This document shows positions 6,945 through 14,102 of a DNA stretch of 29,486 bases, piece by piece. Made by a program: the position numbers and the translations under genes. Position 1 is the first letter of the stretch. Each line of letters opens with the position of its first letter. The stretch is from an uncultured Candidatus Planktophila sp. Lineage in GTDB: Bacteria > Actinomycetota > Actinomycetes > Nanopelagicales > Nanopelagicaceae. The notes beneath the pieces are model-generated. The model was not told where the DNA came from and did not search any database. It was given only the letters and a program-made list of their open reading frames with translations. The stretch is from the NCBI GenBank assembly GCA_937927965.1, contig CALEZA010000075.1:1-29486 (forward strand), written 5' to 3'.

Positions 6945-7631
6945 GCGTCTTTCGCAGTAAGTGAAGTTGTGCATCAATGTGAAGCCAGTCTTGTTATAGA
7001 GCGCAATCGCGCTCTCATTCGAATGGCGAACCCCTAAAGAAAGGTATTTCTCCCCCAAAAGGCCTCCCTCGATGAGGCACTCCTTCATTAATTGCTTACC
7101 AAATCCTTCACCTCGACGAGAGGCATCCGTGGCGACAGATGAGATGACGACTCTTCCTGATTGCCATCTGCATAGAGCTGCAACTGCAACAAGAGCTCCA
7201 TCTGAGTGAATCTCGATCCACTTCAAGATTTCAGAGTTACCTGGAAATACTGATGAATCAGGGGCGTGAGTTTTAAGGAAGGAATTAATCTCAGCATCAG
7301 TTGATGAGGAAGAAAACTTCGGTTCACCTTTGATGGTAGGAGCAAAGTAAGCATCCCATTCCGCAACTATCTTGTATTGGGATGGCAAAGTTTTCACACC
7401 TCTAGAGTCCATTGAAAAGTTCTTCCATTCGACAGGAATGATCGGATAACTTCCGAGAGCTATGCCATAGACACCGTTATCTTGTCGACTAAAGCTTGCA
7501 TTGCCATCTCCGTCATAATGAACCGAGATAAACATCTCGCGTGGAATCCATGTATCAAAAAACGGAGTGTCAGGATATGTGCGGCGATAGGTATCTGAAG
7601 CAACTTCAAAGTTTCTCGATATCAAGGCCAT
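6942..7631 (-). CDS. GNAT-family N-acetyltransferase
   Basis: The 229-residue protein carries a GNAT domain in its C-terminal half (about 140-225). The acetyl-CoA-binding motif A is seen in VISSVATDASRRGEGFGKQL (R-x-x-G-x-G type), followed by L-G-V-R-H-S-N-E-S-A-I-A-L-Y-N-K-T-G-F, the usual GNAT ending. The N-terminal 130 residues are not recognisable and may set substrate choice. The substrate is unknown. The ATG has TAAACT seven bases before it and no Shine-Dalgarno. It diverges from the MalG-type permease across 29 bases and lies nine bases upstream of the VKOR gene. Confidence 0.88.
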   Translation of the reverse strand: MALISRNFEVASDTYRRTYPDTPFFDTWIPREMFISVHYDGDGNASFSRQDNGVYGIALGSYPIIPVEWKNFSMDSRGVKTLPSQYKIVAEWDAYFAPTIKGEPKFSSSSTDAEINSFLKTHAPDSSVFPGNSEILKWIEIHSDGALVAVAALCRWQSGRVVISSVATDASRRGEGFGKQLMKECLIEGGLLGEKYLSLGVRHSNESAIALYNKTGFTLMHNFTYCERR

Positions 7632-7660
7632 ATATGAGAGTTTAGCGATAGATTCACTTT
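7632..7660. promoter_or_regulatory. Divergent leaderless promoters, GNAT / MalG-type permease
   Basis: The minus-strand TAAACT (7639-7644) is seven bases from the GNAT ATG. The plus-strand TAGATT (7649-7654) is six bases from the permease ATG. The two -10 boxes are only four bases apart. Confidence 0.55.
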
Positions 7661-8557
7661 ATGAGTACTCCAATAAAAGCGCAGAGGTCTCGCCAACGCG
7701 TGAAGGATCGTTGGATATCTCTATTGCTCTCTATTTTTGCTCTAATATGGTTATTTCCGATTATTTGGGTTCTCCTGCAATCTCTTAGGCCATACTCCGA
7801 TGTCCTCAAACACGGTTTACTTTCCAAACCCAGCCGCGTGAGCCTGGACAACTATTACGAAGCTTTGGAAAAAATGGCTGTGGTTCGCTACTTCATCAAC
7901 ACAATGATAATTTTGATTCCAAGTGTGAGTTTTATTCTTTTCTTTGGAAGTTTACTAGCCTTCGGTATTTCAAAATATCGTATTCCATTCAGAAAATCAC
8001 TCCTTTTGGCTCTCACTGCAGGAAGTATGCTTCCAGCTCAATTCATTTATTACCCCATATTTAAGCTCTACATTTTCATAGGTGAATTCTTTGGTGATAA
8101 GACACTCCTCTATGACAATTACATTGGCGTAATTCTTGTTCACATCGCCTTACAATCTGGATTTGCCACTTTCGTGCTTCACTCACATTTGGAATCCATT
8201 CCTAAAGAACTCTCTGAGGCAGCAGTAGTTGATGGTGCATCGGTGATGCGTCACTACTTCTCAGTCATACTTCCGATGCTTAAAGCGCCTTTGATCACAC
8301 TTGGGATCATGATGAGTGTCTGGATTTATAACGATTTCTTTTGGGCTTGGTCTTTACTCAAGCGCGATCAATACTTTCCGATCACAACTTCGCTCACTCG
8401 CGTAGGGGCTTTTAGCCGAGTTATCCCTGATCAAAGCGTCTTGGCGGCAGGTGCCATTCTAGTGGCCCTTCCACTTCTTATTCTCTATGCCGCACTCGGC
8501 AAACACTTCACCATGAGAATCATGATTACAAATACTGTGAAGAGGAAAACTAGTTAG
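7661..8557 (+). CDS. Orphan MalG-type carbohydrate ABC transporter permease
   Basis: The 298-residue protein is an inner-membrane permease of the MalG family (binding-protein-dependent sugar importers). It has six hydrophobic segments and the EAA loop that docks the ATPase: L-S-E-A-A-V-V-D-G-A-S followed by ILPMLKAP at about residues 185-207. A MalF-type partner, substrate-binding protein and ATPase are normally encoded next to it; none is here. It must pair with subunits encoded elsewhere or be a remnant, although the frame is intact and the motif complete. TAGATT lies six bases before the ATG. Its end overlaps the convergent glyoxalase-like gene by eight bases. Confidence 0.9.
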   Translation: MSTPIKAQRSRQRVKDRWISLLLSIFALIWLFPIIWVLLQSLRPYSDVLKHGLLSKPSRVSLDNYYEALEKMAVVRYFINTMIILIPSVSFILFFGSLLAFGISKYRIPFRKSLLLALTAGSMLPAQFIYYPIFKLYIFIGEFFGDKTLLYDNYIGVILVHIALQSGFATFVLHSHLESIPKELSEAAVVDGASVMRHYFSVILPMLKAPLITLGIMMSVWIYNDFFWAWSLLKRDQYFPITTSLTRVGAFSRVIPDQSVLAAGAILVALPLLILYAALGKHFTMRIMITNTVKRKTS

Positions 8558-8933
8558 GACGAGCTCGCAGAACGCAAAATTCGTTGCCTTCCGGATCTGC
8601 CATCACAATCCATGTGGCTTCGGGCTCATCTGCCTGACCAATTTCAATTTGCTTGGCACCTAGTGCTTCAAGTCGAGCAACCTCTGCCTCTTGATTGATA
8701 GGGCGTAAATCAAAATGAAGTCTATTCTTTACAGATTTATTATCTGGATTCTTGAGGAAAAGAATGTCAGGAATGCGACCCACTTCAGGGCTGCCATCAA
8801 GGAGTTCAATCACAACTCCAATTTCATCAGCTTCTGTAATTGTCCAATCAAGTGCTGCTGACCAGAACTCGGCAAGTTTCTGTGGATTTTCACAGTCAAC
8901 TGTGATGCATTGGATGCGTAGGTGTTCAGACAT
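8550..8933 (-). CDS. Glyoxalase-like (VOC superfamily) protein
   Basis: The 127-residue protein fits the glyoxalase-like domain of the vicinal oxygen chelate superfamily: I-T-V-D-C-E-N-P-Q-K-L-A-E-F-W at the N-terminus, a central R-L-H-F-D-L-R-P, and the closing MADPEGNEFCVL. His in LHFDL and Glu in GNEF are the usual metal-ligand positions. Actinobacteria have many such small proteins, with roles ranging from dioxygenase-like to drug binding; the substrate is not evident. The gene follows the YciI-like gene by seven bases and is likely cotranscribed. Confidence 0.87.
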   Translation of the reverse strand: MSEHLRIQCITVDCENPQKLAEFWSAALDWTITEADEIGVVIELLDGSPEVGRIPDILFLKNPDNKSVKNRLHFDLRPINQEAEVARLEALGAKQIEIGQADEPEATWIVMADPEGNEFCVLRARPN

Positions 8934-8940
8934 ATCGCAA

Positions 8941-9300
8941 CTACTTTCTCTTCAGCGCTGCTTCTTGAATTGGATCTTCCATAAATTTGCGAACTTCTTG
9001 AGAGCATCTACATGCAACCGCAAATTGCTGAGCCCAATTGTCAGCTTCGACATCGTCTTCTACTTTGAGAACACAAAAGCCACCAAGAACGACATTGCTG
9101 GCTTTGATAGGGCCCTGAGTTCGAGTGCCTTCTGCGGCAACAACATGGGGGTCATAATCTTCAAAGCCTCCCCCGAATACCCATACTCCAGCATCAATTG
9201 CCTTCATCATGATTCGATGGGCATCTTCTGCAACCAATGGAAGATCTTCCTGAGGAAACTTCATATCTCCATCATTAAAGGAGATCAGGTAATGAGGCAT
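8941..9300 (-). CDS. YciI-like protein
   Basis: The 119-residue protein resembles the YciI/DGPF family, small dimeric ferredoxin-like folds: it begins MPHYLISFNDG, has an AGVWVFGGGFED segment, then VVLGGFCVLKVEDDVEADNWAQQF and a helical tail. Some relatives work with sigma factors or cleave chlorinated muconates; most have no known function. TATAGT lies six bases before the ATG, and no Shine-Dalgarno is present. It heads a two-gene leftward unit with the glyoxalase-like gene and diverges from the HEAT-repeat gene. Confidence 0.8.
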   Translation of the reverse strand: MPHYLISFNDGDMKFPQEDLPLVAEDAHRIMMKAIDAGVWVFGGGFEDYDPHVVAAEGTRTQGPIKASNVVLGGFCVLKVEDDVEADNWAQQFAVACRCSQEVRKFMEDPIQEAALKRK

Positions 9301-9346
9301 AGCGAAACTATATAAGGAGAATGGCCATCACTGATAGCGTCCTCTC
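9301..9346. promoter_or_regulatory. Divergent leaderless promoters, YciI-like / HEAT-repeat genes
   Basis: The minus-strand TATAGT (9307-9312) and plus-strand TAGCGT (9335-9340) are each six bases from their ATGs. Confidence 0.55.
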
Positions 9347-9979
9347 ATGGCATCTTTGCAGTCGCTGTTAGCTTCAAACGATCAGTCGGTCAGGCTTAAG
9401 GCAGCTCTTGCAGCAGGAACTTATCCAGATCCCTCTTATATCGATCTGCTTGTGACTCAATGTTCACACGAGCCCGATTTCTTTGTTCGTGACACACTTT
9501 CATGGGCGTTGATGCGACATGACATCACGGCTGTAGTTGAGCGACTAAAGCCAGAGTTGATATCTTCCAATCCCCAGGCAAAGAGCCAAGCACTTCACAC
9601 ACTCACAAAAATCGGCGATAAGAAGAATTACTCACTTGTAACGCACGAGCACCTCTTTGATTCAAATGACCAAGTTGCCCTCACTGCTTGGAGAACCGCA
9701 TCTGTCCTTGCTCCCGAGAGCGAGCAATTACCTTTAGCAAAAATTCTTGTAACCCAACTCGGTCGTGGCAATTCTGAAGTTCAATTCGACCTCACAAGAT
9801 TTCTCTGTGCTCTTGGCGATTGCATTCTGGATCTGCTTGCCGAAGCGGCAAGGTCGCCTAAAGAAGAAGTTCGCATGCATGCAGAATTCACAGCTGTGCG
9901 ATATCAGGAGATGAAGTTAGAGAAGAAGATAAGAACTGTGGGCGGTGAGGGTTTCGAACCCCCGACATCCTCGGTGTAA
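9347..9979 (+). CDS. HEAT-repeat protein, 3' end antisense to tRNA-Val
   Basis: The 210-residue protein is built of about five HEAT-like helical pairs (for example S-V-R-L-K-A-A-L-A-A-G, FFVRDTLSWALMRHD, VALTAWRTASVLAP, V-R-M-H-A-E-F-T-A-V). HEAT proteins are scaffolds or partners rather than enzymes. TAGCGT lies six bases before the ATG. No stop occurs before the tRNA gene on the other strand: residues 198-210 (VGGEGFEPPTSSV) are read from the antisense of tRNA-Val, and the TAA stop falls in its anticodon loop. The GGEGFEPPT tail is familiar from many bacterial annotations for exactly this reason. The body of the protein looks genuine; the tail is dictated by the tRNA. Confidence 0.78.
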   Translation: MASLQSLLASNDQSVRLKAALAAGTYPDPSYIDLLVTQCSHEPDFFVRDTLSWALMRHDITAVVERLKPELISSNPQAKSQALHTLTKIGDKKNYSLVTHEHLFDSNDQVALTAWRTASVLAPESEQLPLAKILVTQLGRGNSEVQFDLTRFLCALGDCILDLLAEAARSPKEEVRMHAEFTAVRYQEMKLEKKIRTVGGEGFEPPTSSV

Positions 9980-10010
9980 ACGAGGCGCTCTACCACTGAG
10001 CTAACCACCC
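9940..10010 (-). tRNA. tRNA-Val (anticodon UAC)
   Basis: A full 71-base cloverleaf reads on the minus strand. The acceptor GGGTGGT pairs with ACCGCCC (one G-T pair), the D arm is GCTC/GAGC, and the anticodon stem CCTCG/CGAGG encloses TTTACAC (anticodon TAC). The T arm has the loop TTCGAAA. CCA is not encoded. The 3' half is overlapped by the end of the HEAT-repeat gene on the opposite strand. Confidence 0.97.
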
Positions 10011-10038
10011 GTATCGCCTGAGCGATTCGTGCTCGCGA

Positions 10039-10067
10039 ATACTACTTTATGAGCGGCTAAGAGTGAA
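10039..10067 (-). promoter_or_regulatory. Promoter of tRNA-Val
   Basis: On the minus strand TTCACT (10062-10067) and TAGTAT (10039-10044) are separated by 17 bases, about 30 bases upstream of the mature tRNA 5' end. The rest of the 130-base gap to the ACT gene shows nothing else clear. Confidence 0.5.
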
Positions 10068-10129
10068 AACGGGGTCGAAATCACGCATAGCCGATACATA
10101 TTCGTTATCACGATGTAACCCAGAGAGAT

Positions 10130-10141
10130 TAGAGTTTTCCC
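10130..10141 (+). promoter_or_regulatory. Leaderless -10 box of the ACT-domain gene
   Basis: TAGAGT (10130-10135) is six bases from the ATG at 10142. No good -35 is visible. Confidence 0.5.
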
Positions 10142-10384
10142 ATGGCACTCTTTCAAATGCAGATCTCGCTCCCAGACCGTCCAGGCTCCCTTGGAGCAAT
10201 CGCCTCTGCAATCGGCTCGGCAGGCGCTGATATCCGCAGCCTCGTAGTGCTCAAGTCTGAAGATGGAAAAGGTTATGACGACATCACTGTCGCTGTTCCT
10301 GGAACAGACCCTTCAGATCTCGTTGAAATCTTGAACTCCATCGGCGGAGTGCAAGTCATCTCAATTGTTCCAGTTGCTAATTAA
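10142..10384 (+). CDS. Single ACT-domain protein
   Basis: The 80-residue protein is one ACT domain: the first strand FQMQISLPDRPGSLGAIASAIG carries the classic D-R-P-G-x-L ligand-binding loop, followed by G-A-D-I-R-S-L and a C-terminal VQVISIVPV. ACT domains bind amino acids and usually control metabolic enzymes; free-standing ones act as regulators in trans or in complexes. Its ligand and partner are unknown. The gene is isolated between tRNA-Val and the convergent peroxiredoxin gene and appears to be leaderless. Confidence 0.88.
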   Translation: MALFQMQISLPDRPGSLGAIASAIGSAGADIRSLVVLKSEDGKGYDDITVAVPGTDPSDLVEILNSIGGVQVISIVPVAN

Positions 10385-10399
10385 ATCTTCAGAAGTGAA

Positions 10400-10858
10400 T
10401 TAAAGAGCTGCGAGCGCTGCCTTGTAATCATCAAGGTTGCGAGCATCGCCAATAGCATTAATTACCTGCCAGGCAATTACTCCATCTTTATTGATGATGA
10501 ATGTGCCGCGAATTGCACAACCTCGAGCCTCATCAAAGATTCCATATGCCTTTGCTGTGGCGCCATGTGGCCAGAAATCTGAGATCACAGGAAAGTTATA
10601 ACCTTCCTTCTCTGCAAATACCCGCTGGGTAAACATTGAATCGCAAGAGATTGCAATCAGCTCAACTCCATCATTTTGAAATGCTGAAAGATCATCACGC
10701 ATTGCGCAGAGTTCACCTGTGCAAATTCCAGTGAAAGAGAATGGATAGAAAAGAAGAACTACGCTCTTATTTCCCTTAAAGGATGAGAGCGAGACCTTAT
10801 TTCCATGCTGATCTGATAGTTCAAAATCTGGAGCTACTGAGCCAATTGAAAGTGTCAT
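10400..10858 (-). CDS. ahpE: One-cysteine peroxiredoxin AhpE
   Basis: The 152-residue protein is an AhpE-type peroxiredoxin that reduces peroxides and peroxynitrite in the cytoplasm. It keeps the PxxxT/SxxC core as YPFSFTGICTGEL, with peroxidatic Cys46, and ends with the usual GDARNLDDY region. A further Cys51 lies five residues on. I start at the ATG at 10858, because the domain begins there (MTLSIGSVAPDF), and because TAGATT lies seven bases upstream; longer starts would extend into the DUF3052 gene. Its neighbour DUF3052 and the nearby aceE reproduce the mycobacterial order Rv2238c-Rv2239c-Rv2241. Confidence 0.93.
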   Translation of the reverse strand: MTLSIGSVAPDFELSDQHGNKVSLSSFKGNKSVVLLFYPFSFTGICTGELCAMRDDLSAFQNDGVELIAISCDSMFTQRVFAEKEGYNFPVISDFWPHGATAKAYGIFDEARGCAIRGTFIINKDGVIAWQVINAIGDARNLDDYKAALAAL

Positions 10859-10871
10859 GTGAGGAAATCTA
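10859..10871 (-). promoter_or_regulatory. Leaderless -10 box of ahpE formed from the DUF3052 stop codon
   Basis: Minus-strand TAGATT (10866-10871) is seven bases from the ahpE ATG. Its first three bases are the TAG stop of the DUF3052 gene. Confidence 0.55.
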
Positions 10872-11261
10872 TCGCTTAACGCTCTTGCGTGCCACGCAGC
10901 GGGTTGCGCTCCAATCAGCGGCTGCAGAGATGGTCTGAGTCTGAGAGAGACCCACTGTTGGAATTGCATCTTGGATATCTGCGGGATCGACATGGCCTTC
11001 TCGACCTAACTTTGGAGTCAGTAGCCATATCGGTCCTGTCTCAGAGAGGTAAGTAAGTGCATCCACCAACTCATCAACTAGATCTCCATCGCCATCTCGC
11101 CACCAGATAATTACTGCATCAACAACTTCAGTTGCTGCACCTTCAATAAATGCGGTATTGGTGATGGCTTGAATTCCTTGGCGCAGCAGCTCATCGCAAT
11201 CAGAGCCATAGCCAATCTCAAGGACCAGTTCCCCTGGAGCAAATCCCATTTTCGCTGCCAC
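10869..11261 (-). CDS. DUF3052 family protein (Rv2239c type)
   Basis: The 130-residue protein matches DUF3052, an actinobacterial family found between ahpE and aceE: it opens with M-G-F-A-P-G-E-L-V-L-E-I-G-Y-G-S-D-C-D, continues with AVIIWWRDGDGDLVDELVDAL and the sheet-like GPIWLLTPKLGREGHVDPADI, then ends with QTQTISAAADWSATRCV. Function is unknown; the sequence has the feel of a small alpha/beta sensor-like domain without catalytic motifs I can name. The chosen start is GTG at 11261; the ATG at 11252 is an alternative. It lies ten bases upstream of ahpE and diverges from aceE. Confidence 0.85.
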   Translation of the reverse strand: MAAKMGFAPGELVLEIGYGSDCDELLRQGIQAITNTAFIEGAATEVVDAVIIWWRDGDGDLVDELVDALTYLSETGPIWLLTPKLGREGHVDPADIQDAIPTVGLSQTQTISAAADWSATRCVARKSVKR

Positions 11262-11345
11262 TGGCTAAGTCCAATAGATACCAGCCGGTTTAGCAAGGGT
11301 TTATATCCATTTATTGGGATGTGGTGAGGATTAAGCCTGTTATTT

Positions 11346-11381
11346 TTGCGTGGAGACCCCTTTGGCGCGAGAATAACCCCC
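11346..11381 (+). promoter_or_regulatory. Leaderless promoter of aceE
   Basis: TTGCGT (11346-11351) and GAGAAT (11369-11374) are 17 bases apart, and the -10 is seven bases from the ATG at 11382. This is one of the few starts here with both boxes recognisable. The 120-base gap between DUF3052 and aceE holds no other structure I could support. Confidence 0.5.
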
Positions 11382-14102
11382 ATGAGCGACTTTGATGCCA
11401 CAGCAGATCACCTTATTAATCAGCTAGTCGATACCGACCCAGGCGAGACTTTAGAGTGGCAGCAATCCCTTGATGCAGCCCTCGATGCTGCTGGACCAGT
11501 TCGTGCTCGCTACTTGATGCTCAGCTTGATCAAGCGAGCACATGAGCGCAATGTTCCCATCGCAAATCTTCGCACCACCGATTACATCAACTCTATTCCG
11601 CCTGATAAGGAACCAGCATTTCCTGGCGATGAAGATATTGAACGCCGCATTCGCTCGTATGTTCGTTGGAATGCAGCGATGTTGGTGCACCGAGCACAGC
11701 GTCCAGGAGTCGGTGTTGGTGGACATATCTCCACATACGCATCATCTGCTGCGCTCTATGAAGTTGGATTCAATCACTTCTTCCGCGGACAAGATCACCC
11801 AGGTGGCGGAGATCAGATTTTCTTCCAAGGACATGCAAGTCCAGGTATGTATTCCCGTGCATTCCTAGAAGGTCGCTTCACAGAACACCAACTCGATGGA
11901 TTCCGTCAGGAACTATCTCACCAAGGTGGAGGACTTTCTTCTTATCCTCATCCACGATTGATGCCTGACTTCTGGCAATTCCCAACTGTCTCAATGGGTA
12001 TTGGTCCACTCAATGCAATTTATCAAGCTCGCTATAACCGCTATCTCCACAATCGTGGAATTAAAGACACCTCTGATCAGCGAGTGTGGGCATTCCTTGG
12101 AGATGGTGAAATTGATGAGGTCGACACTCTCGGCGCAATCGGTCTTGCTTCACGAGAGAAGCTAGATAACCTCACCTTTGTTGTGAACTGTAACTTGCAG
12201 CGTCTTGATGGACCTGTCCGTGGCAATGGAAAGATTATTCAAGAGCTTGAATCAATCTTTGGTGGTGCAGGTTGGAATGTAATCAAGGTTGTGTGGGGGC
12301 GTGGATGGGATCCACTTCTTGCACAAGACCGCGAGGGTGCCCTCGTAAACATTATGAACACCACTCTCGATGGTGACTATCAAACATTTAAGGGTGAATC
12401 TGGCGCATATGTGCGCGAGCACTTCTTTGGTAAAGATCCTCGCACCGCAGCGATGGTTGCAAATTGGTCAGATGATGACATCTGGAATCTCAAGCGCGGT
12501 GGACATGATTACCGCAAGCTTTATGCTGCTTACACAGCTGCAACGCAGAACAACGGAAAGCCGACTGTCATTCTTGCAAAGACAGTTAAGGGCTGGACAC
12601 TTGGATCTCACTTTGAGGCCCGTAACTCAACTCACCAGATGAAGAAGATGTCTCTCGAAGACATTACTGAATTCCGCGATCGTCTTGAGATCCCACTTCC
12701 AGACAGCGCACTCGATAAGTACACACCTTCATACTTCAAGCCAGCTCCAGATTCAGTAGAAGCGAAGTACCTTGCAGAGCGTCGTGCTGAACTTGGCGGA
12801 TCACTCCCTCGTCGTCGCACTGTCTCTAAGCCGCTAGCACTTCCTGCAGATAGCGTTTATGAATCAGTTCGTCGTGGATCAGGTCAGCAAGAAGTTGCAA
12901 CCACGATGGCCTTTGTTCGTATGCTCAAGGACTTGGTCAAGGATGAAGGAATTGGAAACCGTATTGTTCCAATCATTCCTGATGAGGCTCGAACATTCGG
13001 CCTTGATTCTCTCTTCCCTACTTTGAAGATCTACTCTCCCCATGGCCAGCAGTACACAGCTGTCGATCGTGAATTGATCTTGTCATACAAAGAATCTACC
13101 TCTGGCCAAATTCTTCATGAGGGAATTAATGAGGCAGGATCTGTCGCATCATTTACTGCTGTGGGATCTTCATATTCCACACACGATGAGCCAATGATTC
13201 CTATCTACATCTTCTACTCAATGTTTGGATTCCAGCGCACAGGAGATGCATTCTGGGCAGCTTCAGATCAGCTCGTCCGTGGCTTCGTTCTTGGAGCAAC
13301 AGCTGGTCGCACCACTCTCAATGGTGAAGGACTTCAGCATGAAGATGGACATTCACATCTTCTCGCAGCAACTAACCCAGCAGTGGTTGCATACGATCCA
13401 GCCTTTGCATACGAAGTGGGCCACATCTTTAAGGATGGCTTGCAGCGCATGTATGGTGAGAATTCAGAGAACATTTACTACTACATAACTGTATACAACG
13501 AGCCATATCAGCAGCCAGCAGAGCCTGAGAATCTCGATGTGGATGGGCTTCTTCGCGGTATGTATCTCCTACAACCAGGAGCAAAGCAGCGTAAGAAGAA
13601 TGCACAGATCCTCGCATCGGGTGTTGGAGTGAACTGGGCACTCAAGGCACAGAAACTCCTTCAAGAAGATTGGGGTGTATCAGCTTCAGTCTGGTCTGTG
13701 ACTTCATGGAATGAGCTTCGCCGCGATGGTCTATCTGTTGATAGCCACAATCTTCTCAATCCTCAAGATAAGCAGGTTGCGTATGTAACCTCAAAGCTCA
13801 AGGGTTCAGAAGGTCCGGTAATTGCTGTATCTGACTACATGCGTGCTGTTCAAGATCAGATCGCTCCGTGGGTTCCAAACCAGTTCTATTCACTTGGAAC
13901 AGATGGCTTTGGTCTTTCAGATACTCGTGGAGCACTTCGTCGCCACTTCAAGGTTGATGCAGAGTCAATCGCCGTTGCAACACTTGCCCAACTTGCTCAA
14001 TCTGGAGATGTAAAAGAATCTCTGGTCACAGAGGCAATTAACAAGTACCGTATCTTCGATGTCACAGCGGCAGATGCAGGAAACACCGAAGGATCAGGCT
14101 GA
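11382..14102 (+). CDS. aceE: Pyruvate dehydrogenase E1 component (homodimeric type)
   Basis: The 906-residue protein is the AceE-type E1, which decarboxylates pyruvate with thiamine diphosphate and reductively acetylates the E2 lipoyl domain. The thiamine-diphosphate motif runs from [16 protein letters not shown] to [19 protein letters not shown] (about residues 241-285); the transketolase pyrimidine domain follows ([29 protein letters not shown]) and the C-terminal domain ends with [18 protein letters not shown]. Length matches E. coli and mycobacterial AceE. The start at 11382 is chosen because the usual N-terminus begins there and a -10 box precedes it. E2 and E3 are not nearby. Its stop overlaps the putative CTG start of glgE. 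Confidence 0.97.
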   Translation: MSDFDATADHLINQLVDTDPGETLEWQQSLDAALDAAGPVRARYLMLSLIKRAHERNVPIANLRTTDYINSIPPDKEPAFPGDEDIERRIRSYVRWNAAMLVHRAQRPGVGVGGHISTYASSAALYEVGFNHFFRGQDHPGGGDQIFFQGHASPGMYSRAFLEGRFTEHQLDGFRQELSHQGGGLSSYPHPRLMPDFWQFPTVSMGIGPLNAIYQARYNRYLHNRGIKDTSDQRVWAFLGDGEIDEVDTLGAIGLASREKLDNLTFVVNCNLQRLDGPVRGNGKIIQELESIFGGAGWNVIKVVWGRGWDPLLAQDREGALVNIMNTTLDGDYQTFKGESGAYVREHFFGKDPRTAAMVANWSDDDIWNLKRGGHDYRKLYAAYTAATQNNGKPTVILAKTVKGWTLGSHFEARNSTHQMKKMSLEDITEFRDRLEIPLPDSALDKYTPSYFKPAPDSVEAKYLAERRAELGGSLPRRRTVSKPLALPADSVYESVRRGSGQQEVATTMAFVRMLKDLVKDEGIGNRIVPIIPDEARTFGLDSLFPTLKIYSPHGQQYTAVDRELILSYKESTSGQILHEGINEAGSVASFTAVGSSYSTHDEPMIPIYIFYSMFGFQRTGDAFWAASDQLVRGFVLGATAGRTTLNGEGLQHEDGHSHLLAATNPAVVAYDPAFAYEVGHIFKDGLQRMYGENSENIYYYITVYNEPYQQPAEPENLDVDGLLRGMYLLQPGAKQRKKNAQILASGVGVNWALKAQKLLQEDWGVSASVWSVTSWNELRRDGLSVDSHNLLNPQDKQVAYVTSKLKGSEGPVIAVSDYMRAVQDQIAPWVPNQFYSLGTDGFGLSDTRGALRRHFKVDAESIAVATLAQLAQSGDVKESLVTEAINKYRIFDVTAADAGNTEGSG
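14088..14102 (+). promoter_or_regulatory. Shine-Dalgarno and CTGA junction deciding the glgE start
   Basis: GAAGGA (14088-14093), inside the last codons of aceE, is five bases before CTG (14099-14101) and eight before ATT (14102-14104). CTG overlaps the aceE TGA as CTGA, the same geometry as the common ATGA/GTGA coupling. Confidence 0.55.

Noticed and set aside
10020..10045. Hairpin ATTCG...CGAAT between tRNA-Val and the ACT gene
   Set aside because: The arms are only five bases and overlap the tRNA promoter region; too weak to call.
10859..10993. Longer N-terminus for AhpE
   Set aside because: The peroxiredoxin fold begins at 10858, and the extension lies within DUF3052 coding sequence in a different frame.
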